A stretch of 64,000 bases of DNA, taken from the NCBI GenBank assembly GCA_903822545.1, contig CAIJPN010000159.1, positions 1-64,000 on the forward strand. The letters run 5' to 3'. Positions 8,997-16,908 of this stretch are shown piece by piece. Every line of letters starts with the position of its first letter. Positions within the stretch are counted from its first letter, which is position 1. The notes under the pieces were generated by a model that had not been told where the DNA came from, searched no databases, and saw nothing but the letters and a program-made list of their open reading frames with translations. The position numbers and the translations under genes were made by a program. Source of the stretch: an uncultured Anaerolineae bacterium (GTDB taxonomy: Bacteria > Chloroflexota > Anaerolineae > Anaerolineales > Villigracilaceae).

Positions 8997-9554
8997 TCAA
9001 CCCTGGTAATGGATAACCAGGTGGAGTTGCGCGATTGCACTCCCGGGGTTTTCATAGACATGCGGGCGGTCGGCCCGGAAGCGAATGGAATCTCCTGCGG
9101 GAACGTGATATTCGCAGCCGTTTGTGCGCACTATTACGTTCCCCGCGATAACCGTAATGAATTCCTGGGTACCGGGATGATGCGGGTCAGCGCTCATAAT
9201 GCAGCCGGGGTCAATTTCGATCAGGTAAAGTTCAAAGCGTCGTCCGGGTTCGGCCGGGAAGAGCGGATAGAGCCGGTAGTGACCACCAGCTTCCACCAAT
9301 GGCATAATGTTGGCGCGTTGCACCAGCGCGGTATCCGTTTGCGGTTCGCTAAGCAGGCTGGTGAACGAAACCTTCAGCCCGTTTGAAATTTTCCAGATGG
9401 TAGAAATCGTCGGGCTGGATTCGCCGCGTTCGATCTGTCCCAACATGCTCTTGCTGACGCCGGTCAATTCTGAAAGTCGATCCAGGCTCAGTTTTTTTTC
9501 TTCTCGGATTTTTTTTAAATTTTGGGCAAAGAGCAGGGTTGGTTCTTCCATCAT
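8997..9554 (-). CDS. XRE-family transcriptional regulator with C-terminal cupin domain
   Basis: Likely DNA-binding metabolic regulator, about 185 aa from the ATGATG start at 9554, which has AGAGGAG 12 nt upstream; an in-frame Met at 9605 exists. N-terminal residues ~8-65 form a helix-turn-helix of the Xre/SinR type (FAQNLKKIREEKKLSLDRLS, TGVSKSMLGQIERGESSPT). Residues ~100-185 form a cupin_2 barrel (PHHPGTQEFITVIAGNV, HVPAGDSIRF). XRE-cupin proteins typically sense a small metabolite through the cupin. It sits upstream of the liv operon on the same strand, about 90 nt away, so control of the transporter is possible but unproven. Confidence 0.85.
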   Translation of the reverse strand: MMEEPTLLFAQNLKKIREEKKLSLDRLSELTGVSKSMLGQIERGESSPTISTIWKISNGLKVSFTSLLSEPQTDTALVQRANIMPLVEAGGHYRLYPLFPAEPGRRFELYLIEIDPGCIMSADPHHPGTQEFITVIAGNVIVRTNGCEYHVPAGDSIRFRADRPHVYENPGSAIAQLHLVIHYQG

Positions 9555-9720
9555 GCTGCAAAACGCTCCTCTGGAACGCAAAAAGCATACCGTGTTATTT
9601 GTCACGAATGTACGCTATGGCGTCCAACTTGAGCATTATAACATCCACTACTATTCGAAAGACCATGGGAATTTCCCCCCATTTTGCGGAGTTTTTCATA
9701 TACGCACTGCCACATCCGCA

Positions 9721-9763
9721 GTTACGCGCCCTGCGCCACTTTTCGTGGCGCAGGGCGCGTAAC
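9721..9763. terminator. 19-bp perfect stem-loop after the AIM24 gene
   Basis: GTTACGCGCCCTGCGCCAC (9721-9739), a TTTTC loop, then its exact complement (9745-9763). It lies 12 nt beyond the AIM24-family stop codon and upstream of the XRE-cupin gene. No U-run follows, but the stem is very stable. It could terminate transcription, or be a dispersed palindromic repeat. Confidence 0.55.
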
Positions 9764-9775
9764 CAGGTAGATTGT

Positions 9776-10474
9776 TTATTCGCCTCCGCCCTGCTGCATA
9801 TAAACTTCCTCATAGGGCTGCACCACTACCCAGCCTGCCCCGGCAAATTTGAGCTGTAGGGATTCGCCGCTGCCGCGCCCCAGGAATGTACCCAGGCTCA
9901 GGTCGGTGCGAATATCAGGGGAGAGCGACCCAGACCAGGCTACCGTGGCATTCGGGTCGGTGAAAATGGGCTGGTCAGGAGTCACTTGCAGGGCCAGTGG
10001 TTCATAGTGGGTGGTGATGGCGATCATGCCCGGGCCGGTGAGTCGGATGTTGAACAGCCCGCCAGTCAGCATCCCGGCCACGCGTTTCATCATGGTGATG
10101 TCCCATTTAACCGTATCTTCAAAAGCCAGCAGGTCGTTGCCGTTCACAAAGATGGTTTCGTTGCCCAGGCTGAGCACCTGTACTTTTTTGCCGCGCTCGG
10201 CCAGGTAGACAAGCCCCTGCCCATCAATTTTCATCAGGCTGGCGCTTTCGCCGGTCACCATTTTCTTGAGCATTTTTTCAAGGCCGTGCTCCAATACCCC
10301 CTCGCGGGTGAACTTGACCTGGCCAGTATAAGCGACCATTGATCCGCTTTTGGCCCAAACACGCCCTTTCAGGTTGACTTCCAGCAGGTGCGGATTTTCC
10401 AACTCGAATGGCCGGTTGGCAGCATTATCCTGCGCTGTTGATTTGATAAATTCTTCCACAGAGTAGCCAGACAT
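9776..10474 (-). CDS. AIM24 family protein (TIGR00266-like)
   Basis: 232-aa soluble protein of the AIM24/DUF124 family, whose biochemical role in bacteria is not settled. The start at ATG 10474 (MSGYSVEEF) has AAGGAG 6 nt upstream; the longer frame to 10567 lacks one. Family-type features are the repeated beta segments LEVNLKGRVWAKSGSMVAYTG, GLVYLAERGKKVQVLSL, LLAFEDTVKWD and the Gly-rich GMLTGGLFNIRLTGPGMIAI. There is no signal peptide or membrane segment. It is monocistronic, divergent from the membrane protein at 10726, with a stable hairpin after its stop. Confidence 0.75.
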   Translation of the reverse strand: MSGYSVEEFIKSTAQDNAANRPFELENPHLLEVNLKGRVWAKSGSMVAYTGQVKFTREGVLEHGLEKMLKKMVTGESASLMKIDGQGLVYLAERGKKVQVLSLGNETIFVNGNDLLAFEDTVKWDITMMKRVAGMLTGGLFNIRLTGPGMIAITTHYEPLALQVTPDQPIFTDPNATVAWSGSLSPDIRTDLSLGTFLGRGSGESLQLKFAGAGWVVVQPYEEVYMQQGGGE

Positions 10475-10725
10475 TTTTTCTCCTTTTGGTGTAAAGACAA
10501 TTTGTTCAATATACGTTCTACACAGGATTTCGGTGCAAAACGGTGCTGAACGCCGCATTCTGCCCACCGCAGGGTTTTCTTAAGTCATTACAAAAATCTT
10601 GATGGTTGCTTGGCATGGCTTTTGAAAACCATCTCGAATTGCATGTTCCCTTTGCTACAGAATGGGGTTATAGTATTAAGAGAGCCAAATGCAGGGCAAG
10701 TTTCCTGGCTCGAAAGGAGTATCTT

Positions 10726-11331
10726 ATGAATACCGAAAAATCCCGTTTTGAACGTACGATGTTCATCGTTCTTGTGTTGTTGTTCCTGTTCTCCCAGGCT
10801 GTCATTTTTTACCCGGCCCTGGTCAACGACCCGGCAAAGCCAGGCTGGCGGGAAGTGCTGCCCAACATGCTGATCATCTCTATCCCGCTGGTGCTGCTGT
10901 ATGGGTCGATTTATATGGTGGCTGTGGCCTGGAGGGAACATACATCTAGCGGGCAGGTGGAGCCGCGCCTGGCAAAAATCATCCATTGGGCTCCGCGCGT
11001 TGCCGCGATTTTGATCACCGGCTTTATCAGCCTGTTCTCGCTGGATGTGTTCGAAACGCAAGCTCCGCCGCTGGAACTGTTGGGCGGGTTCCTGATCCAC
11101 AATATCCCATCGATTGCGCTGATTGTGCTGCTGGTTTTTGCCTGGAAGCGACCGGTGGTGGGGTTTGTGGCTTTCCTGGCCGCCGGGATTTTATTCGCCG
11201 CCTTTTTTGTGCGCAGTTTCTACGCCCTGCCGAACCTGCTGCTCTTTGTGCTGCCCATCTTGCTGATCGCCTGTCTCTTTTACATAGACTGGAAATGGCT
11301 GGGCGCGCCATCCTCCCCGGCATCGTCATGA
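10726..11331 (+). CDS. Small multi-pass membrane protein of unknown function
   Basis: 201-aa protein. ATG 10726 has AAAGGAG 6 nt upstream; the frame is open further left, but without a better start. About six hydrophobic segments are visible (starting near MFIVLVLLFLFSQAVIF, MLIISIPLVLLYGSIYMV, APRVAAILITGFISLFSL, IPSIALIVLLVFAW, VGFVAFLAAGILFAAFF, LLLFVLPILLIACLFYI), so it is an integral membrane protein. A charged cytoplasmic N-terminus (NTEKSRFER) precedes the first. I recognise no family motif. It stands alone, divergent from the AIM24 gene; the 250-nt gap to that gene shows no clear promoter. Confidence 0.65.
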   Translation: MNTEKSRFERTMFIVLVLLFLFSQAVIFYPALVNDPAKPGWREVLPNMLIISIPLVLLYGSIYMVAVAWREHTSSGQVEPRLAKIIHWAPRVAAILITGFISLFSLDVFETQAPPLELLGGFLIHNIPSIALIVLLVFAWKRPVVGFVAFLAAGILFAAFFVRSFYALPNLLLFVLPILLIACLFYIDWKWLGAPSSPASS

Positions 11332-11478
11332 CCGGCAACCCGGGATGATCCTTATCCTGAAACGCAAACAGGATGGCAGTCTGCTTAAGAAAGAGCCAAC
11401 CCGAAGCGTATGTAAAAAGGCAGTAATTTGAGTTCTTCCCCGCTGCTTATGGCTGTACTGTTTCATCACAGATCAGAT

Positions 11479-12258
11479 TCACAATAGCGGATGTCCTTGC
11501 GCGCGTAAGCGTTGGGCGTCAGCCCTTGTGGGAAAGGAAAAATAGGTGGCGTGTGCGCTTTCAATAGGTCTGGTCTTGACTGTCCCTTGTTCAATCTGGC
11601 TGACCGCATCTAACACAGCCTGTACACCGAATTGCTTGGAACGTACCATCAGGTCATGCAGGGAATCGCTCGGGGAGATGGGAACGCTGCGCTGGATGAG
11701 CATATCGCCAGCATCAATTTTTTCCACCATGTAGTGAACCGTGACCGCTGTCTCCTTTTCTCCGTTTACCATTGCCCAGAAGTTTGGCATCATGCCCTGG
11801 TAGCGGGGTAACGGTGCGGAGTGCAGGTTGATGCAACCGTGCGTGGGGAGACGCAATACAGCCGAGCGGAAAATCTGGCTGGCGGCAATGGAGATGATCA
11901 GTTCGGGGCGCACGGTATCAGCGAGGAAAGAAATCGTATCGGCAGCGTTGATTTTGGCGATGTTATACACCGGGATTTTATGCCTGCGGGCAACGTCAGC
12001 GGCAGAGAATGGTTTGGTCACAGGAAAAACCCGGTTGAGCAGGTCGGCGAACTTTGCCCAGGCAAAACGGGCTGATAGCCGCAGGAAATCCAAAGGCCCA
12101 TAAAATTCATACAAGCGGCGGGCGGTGAGAGTCAATTTTTCGTTGAAGGCTGGAAGCACAATCAATCCGACAATATCGTCGCGCCGGGCAGCACAGATGG
12201 CATCTAGAGCGGCTGGCAGGTAAAAAGGTTCATTCTGGGTAATCAATACAATACGCAT
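11479..12258 (-). CDS. Formyltransferase family protein
   Basis: 259 aa, with the formyl_trans_N fold of methionyl-tRNA and sugar formyltransferases, which use 10-formyl-tetrahydrofolate. Motifs seen: LIISIAASQIFRSAVL, INLHSAPLPRYQGMMPNFWA (containing the conserved HSAPLPxYQG) and TVHYMVEKIDAGDMLIQ. It lacks the C-terminal OB-like tRNA-binding domain of Fmt. The N-terminal half carries an insert not typical of Fmt. It overlaps the upstream deacetylase gene as TAATG. With its polysaccharide neighbours it is more likely a sugar (amino-sugar) N-formyltransferase than an initiator tRNA enzyme; that is inference. Confidence 0.75.
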   Translation of the reverse strand: MRIVLITQNEPFYLPAALDAICAARRDDIVGLIVLPAFNEKLTLTARRLYEFYGPLDFLRLSARFAWAKFADLLNRVFPVTKPFSAADVARRHKIPVYNIAKINAADTISFLADTVRPELIISIAASQIFRSAVLRLPTHGCINLHSAPLPRYQGMMPNFWAMVNGEKETAVTVHYMVEKIDAGDMLIQRSVPISPSDSLHDLMVRSKQFGVQAVLDAVSQIEQGTVKTRPIESAHATYFSFPTRADAQRLRAQGHPLL

Positions 12259-13106
12259 TAATCACTTCCTCCATGGTTGAGATCAAGTTGCTGCGCAAAA
12301 ACTTCCCGGATGGGGCCAAATTGAAATTCCTGGAGCAGGCTGCGCAGGCGCTTTTCGGTATAGCGCAGGTTTATATAATGGCGGAACCTGGATAGCGCCG
12401 AGGCATGTTGGATGCGGGGCTGTTCGGGGTCGAATTCCCACGGATGCAGGTAGACAATCGCGGGTTGTCCGCTGGCGTTCAACCGGTGGATAGCCCAACG
12501 GGTTACCCAGGCTGGGTACATACGGAAATATCCTCCGCCAGCTACGGGCAAATTCCAGCGAGCAAGCCTGAGTGTGCTGATCGGGAATTCCCAGATGCCA
12601 GCCTCGGTGCGGTGCGCAAAGCGCTGCGCATCTGGAATTCCATAGCGGTCGTGGGCCGCAAGTGGAAAAATGCTCGAATCATAACGCAGTCCATTTTCTT
12701 TCAGGACATCGAGCGCCCATATGGAATTGCGGGTGATGGAGAAAGATGGCGCGCGATAGCCCAAGACTGGCCCGGGGGCGGCTCGTTGTATGGCAGCCAG
12801 GGATTTCTTGAGATCAGCATCAAACTCTTGGGGGCTTTGGCGATAGATCAACTCGTGCCAATATCCGTGCGTTGCGATTTCGTGCCCGCCAGAGACAATA
12901 TCGCGAACCAGGTCAGGATATGAGTCAGCCACCCAGCCAAGCATGAAGAAAGTGGCATGGGCGTTGCTATCCGCCAAAATATCCAGAATACGATGTGTAT
13001 TTTGAACAACCCGCACCGGGTACTGTTTCCAGTCGGATCGGCTGATTACGGTTTCAAAGGCTTGTACCTGGAAATAATCTTCAACATCAATTGTCAGCGC
13101 GTTCAT
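12258..13106 (-). CDS. Polysaccharide deacetylase (XrtA/PEP-CTERM-associated type)
   Basis: 282 aa NodB-type carbohydrate esterase. The first residues MNALTIDVEDYFQVQAFE are characteristic of the subfamily linked to XrtA exopolysaccharide loci (TIGR03006), with the catalytic Asp in TIDVEDY. Other motifs are ATFFMLGWVADSYPDLV, HEIATHGYWHELIY (metal-binding His), LGYRAPSFSIT and IVYLHPWEFDPEQP. A C-terminal DUF3473-like tail follows. It removes N- or O-acetyl groups from a polymer, and the family is usually cytoplasmic or membrane-associated. It is translationally coupled on both sides (ATGA with the glycosyltransferase, TAATG with the formyltransferase). No exosortase is visible nearby. Confidence 0.85.
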   Translation of the reverse strand: MNALTIDVEDYFQVQAFETVISRSDWKQYPVRVVQNTHRILDILADSNAHATFFMLGWVADSYPDLVRDIVSGGHEIATHGYWHELIYRQSPQEFDADLKKSLAAIQRAAPGPVLGYRAPSFSITRNSIWALDVLKENGLRYDSSIFPLAAHDRYGIPDAQRFAHRTEAGIWEFPISTLRLARWNLPVAGGGYFRMYPAWVTRWAIHRLNASGQPAIVYLHPWEFDPEQPRIQHASALSRFRHYINLRYTEKRLRSLLQEFQFGPIREVFAQQLDLNHGGSD

Positions 13107-14131
13107 GTGTTTTTTCCTTCAGATGGCCTGATGAACCATCCGACCCAGAAGGCAGCCCCCCAGGCGGCATGGAGAACCATAAAAGAAAGCAATATCAATG
13201 GGATAGTTGCCCATTCTTTTGTTTTGCTCACCTGGCGGATGGCAAATACCAAACCAAGAGAAAGATAAAGGGTCATCAGGCTGGCCAGGAATGCCAGCAC
13301 CACGGGCAGGAATACCCCGATTGCCAGGCCGCTGACAAGCACCAACACCCACACGGGTGCAACAAGGTGACGGAGACGAAGCGAGCGCCAATCCTTCCGC
13401 ACCATTTGGCATTTCCAATAGCCATAGCGCCAATATTGTTTCCAGAGAGCCGCGTAACTTGTGCGAGGCTTATAGAGAACTTCCAGCGAGGGAACATACA
13501 AGATGCGATTGCCTGTTTTTCGGATGCGATAATGCAGGTCGTAGTCTTCGTTGGAGATGAGTTGGGGGTCAAAGTAACCGGCCTGCTCAAATATCCAGCG
13601 CCGGTAGACACCAAAGTTCATCGTATCCGCTTCGCCTTCTTTATCTGAAAAACGGAAGCTGGATGTGCCCGGGCCAAATGGGGTTGATAGTGAGGCGGCA
13701 ATGGCCCTGGCTACCAGGGTATCGGCAGGCTGCATCAGCATACGCGGCCCCAGGCAGGCGGCATCTGTGGTTTCGAGTTTGGCGGCAACCAGGGCCAAAT
13801 AATCTTTTGCAACTGTACAATGCGCATCCAGGCGCACCACAACATCGCCCCGCGCGGCCCGGATGCCTGCGTTCATTGCCTCCGGGATGATGCGTTTGGG
13901 GTTGTCGATTAACTGGATGGGCAGGTTTTTCCGTTCTTGTTGAAATGACTGGATAATTTCCCTGGTTCCATCGGTGGAAAAACCATCTACGATGACAATT
14001 TCCAGCCGCTCATGAGGGTAGGTTTGGGCATCGATCGCTTCCAATAGCTGCCGAATCGTTGAGCGCTCGTTATAGCAAGGGATCACGATGGACATATATG
14101 GCAGGGGTCGATTATCGCTTGTGATTGCCAA
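13103..14131 (-). CDS. Family 2 glycosyltransferase, membrane-associated
   Basis: 342 aa. The GT-A domain runs through about residue 240: MSIVIPCYNERSTIRQLLEA, IVDGFSTDGT, VVVRLDAHC (DXD-like metal and sugar-nucleotide site) and SNEDYDLHYRIRK (ED motif of the acceptor site). About three hydrophobic segments close the protein (APVWVLVLVSGLAIGVFLPV, LASLMTLYLSLGLVFAI, IPLILLSFMVLHAAW). It likely transfers a sugar onto a lipid-linked or growing exopolysaccharide at the cytoplasmic membrane. It is the first gene of a three-gene operon with deacetylase and formyltransferase. The start may be ATG 14131 or the internal Met 12 codons later. Confidence 0.82.
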   Translation of the reverse strand: MAITSDNRPLPYMSIVIPCYNERSTIRQLLEAIDAQTYPHERLEIVIVDGFSTDGTREIIQSFQQERKNLPIQLIDNPKRIIPEAMNAGIRAARGDVVVRLDAHCTVAKDYLALVAAKLETTDAACLGPRMLMQPADTLVARAIAASLSTPFGPGTSSFRFSDKEGEADTMNFGVYRRWIFEQAGYFDPQLISNEDYDLHYRIRKTGNRILYVPSLEVLYKPRTSYAALWKQYWRYGYWKCQMVRKDWRSLRLRHLVAPVWVLVLVSGLAIGVFLPVVLAFLASLMTLYLSLGLVFAIRQVSKTKEWATIPLILLSFMVLHAAWGAAFWVGWFIRPSEGKNT

Positions 14132-14451
14132 ATCTCATTCCTTTCAGCCAGGGGCCAGGTACGATGGTTATCAATTTATCGAGCTTTCTGATGTGCCGGT
14201 TACCATTGGAACCAGCAGGAAAACATTTTACCACCATGCGCCTGGACGATATTTATGCTGGTGGTGTGATTAATCTCGGGTTGGGTGTGATACCTTTGTG
14301 GCAGGCGTTTGGCAAACTGTAACGCAATAACGCGCGGGAATATGCGCAGCATACTGATGCGCCCCGGGCAAAGCCTGAAGGCAATTTCATCTTTTAGAAG
14401 CATCCGATTCGGAGTACGATATTAGTAACGAAACCGAAGGGAGCCAAGTCC
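14132..14451. other. Intergenic region with no supported gene
   Basis: 320 nt between the divergent glycosyltransferase operon and the acetyltransferase pseudogene. Short open frames here have no recognisable motif, ribosome-binding site or family likeness. It probably holds the glycosyltransferase promoter on the minus strand, but I see no convincing -35/-10 pair. Confidence 0.5.
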
Positions 14452-15202
14452 ATGAATATTTCAACCCATCTTATGCAGGGCGAATCCGTGCTCGATGCCC
14501 TGTATACGCTGAACCAGTACGCACCGCACCCCAACCCGCCTTTCCAGAGCAAGGATGATTGGACAGCGGTCGTGCGCGAACGTAAAGGCGTGACCTGCCA
14601 CGCGACTTTCGAGGGGCCAGCACGGCCATGACCCACAATGTGCGTGGGAAGTTGTTCCCGGCCAGCGGTGTGTGGGGCGTTTCGACCCATCCATCGGCGC
14701 GGCGCAAGGGCTATTGCCAGCCGGCTGGCTGCCGAGCGGGAAACCGGTAAAGTTTTTCGAATCTGTATCCTTTCCCGTTGACCAAAATTGCCAAATTCGC
14801 GCCACAAGTGCTGGCCCCGCTTCTCGAGATGGAAACCGCCACATTGACCAGTCCGACCGCGCCGAACTCTGGCTGCCGGCTGATATGCATCCTGAAGCCC
14901 GGCTGGCAGAGTTCCAGCCCAAGGTTGAATCCGCCGTACGCCTGGCGATGTGCCGGGCGCTGGATGTGGCAAAAATCGGCGGGATGCGCGCGGGCGAGGG
15001 GCGCAGCGGCCTGTTGGAAGTGACCAAAGCCGCGGGTGCGGATTGCGAGTTGACGATCCAGGAGCTGGGCGCGCTCGTAAACGGAACCCACAGCCCGTCA
15101 GATTTCTCCCTGCGCGGCTGGGGCAGCCCCGGGGCTGAAATCCAATCCACCCTGCGCGGGATGTTCCCTCCGCAGGTTCCATTCCTCCACGAAAATTTTT
15201 AA
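14452..15202 (+). pseudogene. Decayed Eis-type GNAT acetyltransferase
   Basis: No single frame spans this region, but pieces of one protein lie in order in different frames. Frame 1 from ATG 14452 (GGGAG upstream) gives VLDALYTLNQYAPHPNPPFQ...RKGVTCHATFEG and stops at 14629. Frame 3 gives AMTHNVRGKLFP...GVWGVSTHPSARRKGYC. Frame 1 then gives AIASRLAAERETGKVF. Frame 3 gives SNLYPF then KIAKFAPQVLAPLLEME. Frame 2 gives RSGLLEVTKAAGADCELTIQ...DFSLRGWGSPGAE...LHENF to 15202. This matches the layout of Eis-like acetyltransferases (two GNAT folds plus an SCP2-like C-terminus). At least four frame changes and an apparent deletion after SNLYPF point to a dead gene. The 176-aa open frame at 14672-15202 is partly out-of-frame and not a true protein. 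Confidence 0.6.
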
Positions 15203-15209
15203 AATCAAA

Positions 15210-15893
15210 ATGAATCCACTCGATTATTACCTGCCGCAGCCCGCTTTTGAGCTTTCTCCCGTCCAACAGGCCGGGTTTGAGGCCTTGTTGGCCTCCACCC
15301 CGCCCGGCGGCTGGATCGACTACCGGCTGGATGCCCCCAAATGGCAGTTCCTGTCTTATTTGTGCCAGTCGAAAAATCTCGTCCTGCATGGCTCACAAAA
15401 TCTTACGATTGACGAAGTTGAGCCCAGGCAGGCGCTCGACATCCGCGCTTTCAGTGCCCAGGAGGCCATCTATGCCACCACCGATGGCATCTGGGTCATT
15501 TATTTTGCGATTGTTGACCGGCAGCGTTTCCAGCTTTCACTATTTAATAGCTGCGTCACGGTGCGCATCCCATCCGGGCCTGAACTGGGGCCGCTGTATT
15601 TCTTTTCGGTCACCCAGGCAGCGCTGGTTCAAACTCCCTGGTGTGATGGCGCGATTTATATTTTGCCGCGCGAACATTTTATGCAGGAAGCTCCCCAGCA
15701 TATGCAAGGTGCAGAAGTGATCTTTCCGCACTGGGTCAGCGTTCAACCGGCCCGTCCGGTTGCCAGGCTGAGGGTGGGGCCGCAGGATTTCCCGTTTTTG
15801 GCGCAGGTTCACGGTCACAATGAAGAAAAGCTGACCCGGCTGGCTGCCGCCGATCCGAATGGCTATCCCTGGCCCGAGGCCCTGGAAACCTGA
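15210..15893 (+). CDS. Uncharacterised protein, possibly an ADP-ribosyltransferase-like fold
   Basis: 227 aa, start ATG 15210, 7 nt after the pseudogene. No signal peptide or membrane segment. I do not recognise a named family. Residues ~50-105 read LSYLCQSKNLVLHGSQNLTI, then VEPRQ, AIYATTDGIWVIYFAIVDR. The spacing of HGS, EPR, (I/V)YAT and FA is reminiscent of ADP-ribosyltransferase-like folds (His of the first strand, Tyr/Ser of the middle strand). No clear catalytic Glu triad can be assigned. The C-terminal half is beta-rich (WVSVQPARPVARLRVGPQDF). It is followed by a membrane methyltransferase on the same strand after 53 nt. Function unknown; the fold suggestion is weak. Confidence 0.6.
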   Translation: MNPLDYYLPQPAFELSPVQQAGFEALLASTPPGGWIDYRLDAPKWQFLSYLCQSKNLVLHGSQNLTIDEVEPRQALDIRAFSAQEAIYATTDGIWVIYFAIVDRQRFQLSLFNSCVTVRIPSGPELGPLYFFSVTQAALVQTPWCDGAIYILPREHFMQEAPQHMQGAEVIFPHWVSVQPARPVARLRVGPQDFPFLAQVHGHNEEKLTRLAAADPNGYPWPEALET

Positions 15894-15946
15894 AAACAGG
15901 AATAAACCACATTGTCTCATGGCATTTTTGCCCGGAAGGAAAACCT

Positions 15947-16633
15947 ATGAACGAAAAAAAACTGACATCCAGGCTGGTTAAAGGCGCGATCGTGCGCATT
16001 GGATTGGGACTGCCCATCATCGCGCTGGTTATCATCCTGCCTGCGGGGAAATGGGATTACTGGCAGGGCTGGATGTGGATAGCCACGATCTTAATGCCGA
16101 TGTTTTTTGTCATTCCATACTTTATGGTCAAAAACCCGGCCTTGCTCGAGCGCCGTATGCGCATGCGCGAAAAAGAAGCGGTGCAGCAAAAAATTGTAGC
16201 GTTATCCTATCTGTATTTCCTGGTGGCATTCATCCTGCCCGGGCTGGATGTGCGTTTTGGCTGGTCGAATGTCCCACCGCTGGTTTCCATCATCTCGGAC
16301 GTATTCGTCCTGGCTGGTTATATGATTTTCGTCTGGGTACTGACGGTCAATAGCTATCTTTCGCGCATTGTGGAAGTGGATGCCGGCCAAAAAGTGGTTT
16401 CCACCGGGCCGTATGGCATCGTCCGTCATCCCATGTATTTTGGCGTCAGCTTGATGTACGCCGCCTCGCCGCTGGCGCTCGGCTCCTATTGGGCGATTCT
16501 CCCTGCCGTGCTGATTGTGCCCCTGCTGATGGCACGTATCGGCAACGAGGAAGAAGTTTTGCTCCGCGATCTGCCTGGTTATGCGGAGTATCGCCAGAAA
16601 GTCAAATATCGCCTGCTGCCGGGGGTTTGGTAA
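15947..16633 (+). CDS. Isoprenylcysteine carboxyl methyltransferase-like membrane protein
   Basis: 228 aa, about five membrane segments, then the signature of the ICMT/PEMT superfamily: GPYGIVRHPMYFGVSLMY (SAM-binding His/Pro region), later NEEEVLLRDLPGYAEYRQKV. Enzymes of this superfamily methylate lipids, small thiols or phenols at the membrane using S-adenosylmethionine; the bacterial substrate is usually unknown. ATG 15947 is preceded by GGAAGG. It is followed by a 13-bp hairpin at 16729-16758. The second, shorter member in this window is at 24947. Confidence 0.8.
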   Translation: MNEKKLTSRLVKGAIVRIGLGLPIIALVIILPAGKWDYWQGWMWIATILMPMFFVIPYFMVKNPALLERRMRMREKEAVQQKIVALSYLYFLVAFILPGLDVRFGWSNVPPLVSIISDVFVLAGYMIFVWVLTVNSYLSRIVEVDAGQKVVSTGPYGIVRHPMYFGVSLMYAASPLALGSYWAILPAVLIVPLLMARIGNEEEVLLRDLPGYAEYRQKVKYRLLPGVW

Positions 16634-16728
16634 AGAATCCCATCTCGCCAGGCGTACACAGCTGCCTGGATTCCATCCGCCAAATGGAGTTTTTTATTCA
16701 GGTTCAGCACTTCCAATGCAGTTTTTGA

Positions 16729-16758
16729 CGAAAACGCGCCGATTTCGGCGCGTTTTCG
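16729..16758 (+). terminator. Stem-loop between methyltransferase and pst operon
   Basis: CGAAAACGCGCCG (16729-16741), an ATTT loop and the exact complement (16746-16758). The right arm contains TTTT and is followed by TTATC. It probably separates transcription of the methyltransferase from the Pho-controlled operon. Confidence 0.6.
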
Positions 16759-16805
16759 TTATCCCGCCCGGATTCGGGCGGTACATTTCCCATCATCGCG
16801 CAAAC

Positions 16806-16849
16806 GTTAACCAAACGTTAAACAACCCTTGCATGGCCGTTAACAACCG
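16806..16849 (+). promoter_or_regulatory. Pho-box-like array upstream of pstS
   Basis: Four consecutive 11-nt units: GTTAACCAAAC (16806-16816), GTTAAACAACC (16817-16827), CTTGCATGGCC (16828-16838, degenerate) and GTTAACAACCG (16839-16849). Tandem 11-nt repeats beginning GTT(C/A)A are the organisation of PhoP-binding PHO boxes in other Gram-positive-type phyla. The array ends 60 nt before the pstS start codon, a suitable place for a response regulator to recruit RNA polymerase under phosphate limitation. No phoR/phoB pair is in the window. The repeat spacing is seen; the regulator is inferred. Confidence 0.6.
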
Positions 16850-16908
16850 CATGGGAAAATGAACCTGTAAAACCAACACAAAAACAACCCATTACAGGAG
16901 AATAAACA

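Noticed and set aside
10588-11100. 170-aa minus-strand frame
   Set aside because: Overlaps the small membrane protein, whose hydrophobic segments and Shine-Dalgarno are better evidence.
14394-15389. 331-aa and related minus-strand frames over the acetyltransferase remnant
   Set aside because: Arg/Gly/Pro-rich shadow of the decayed plus-strand gene, with no homology signal that I can see.
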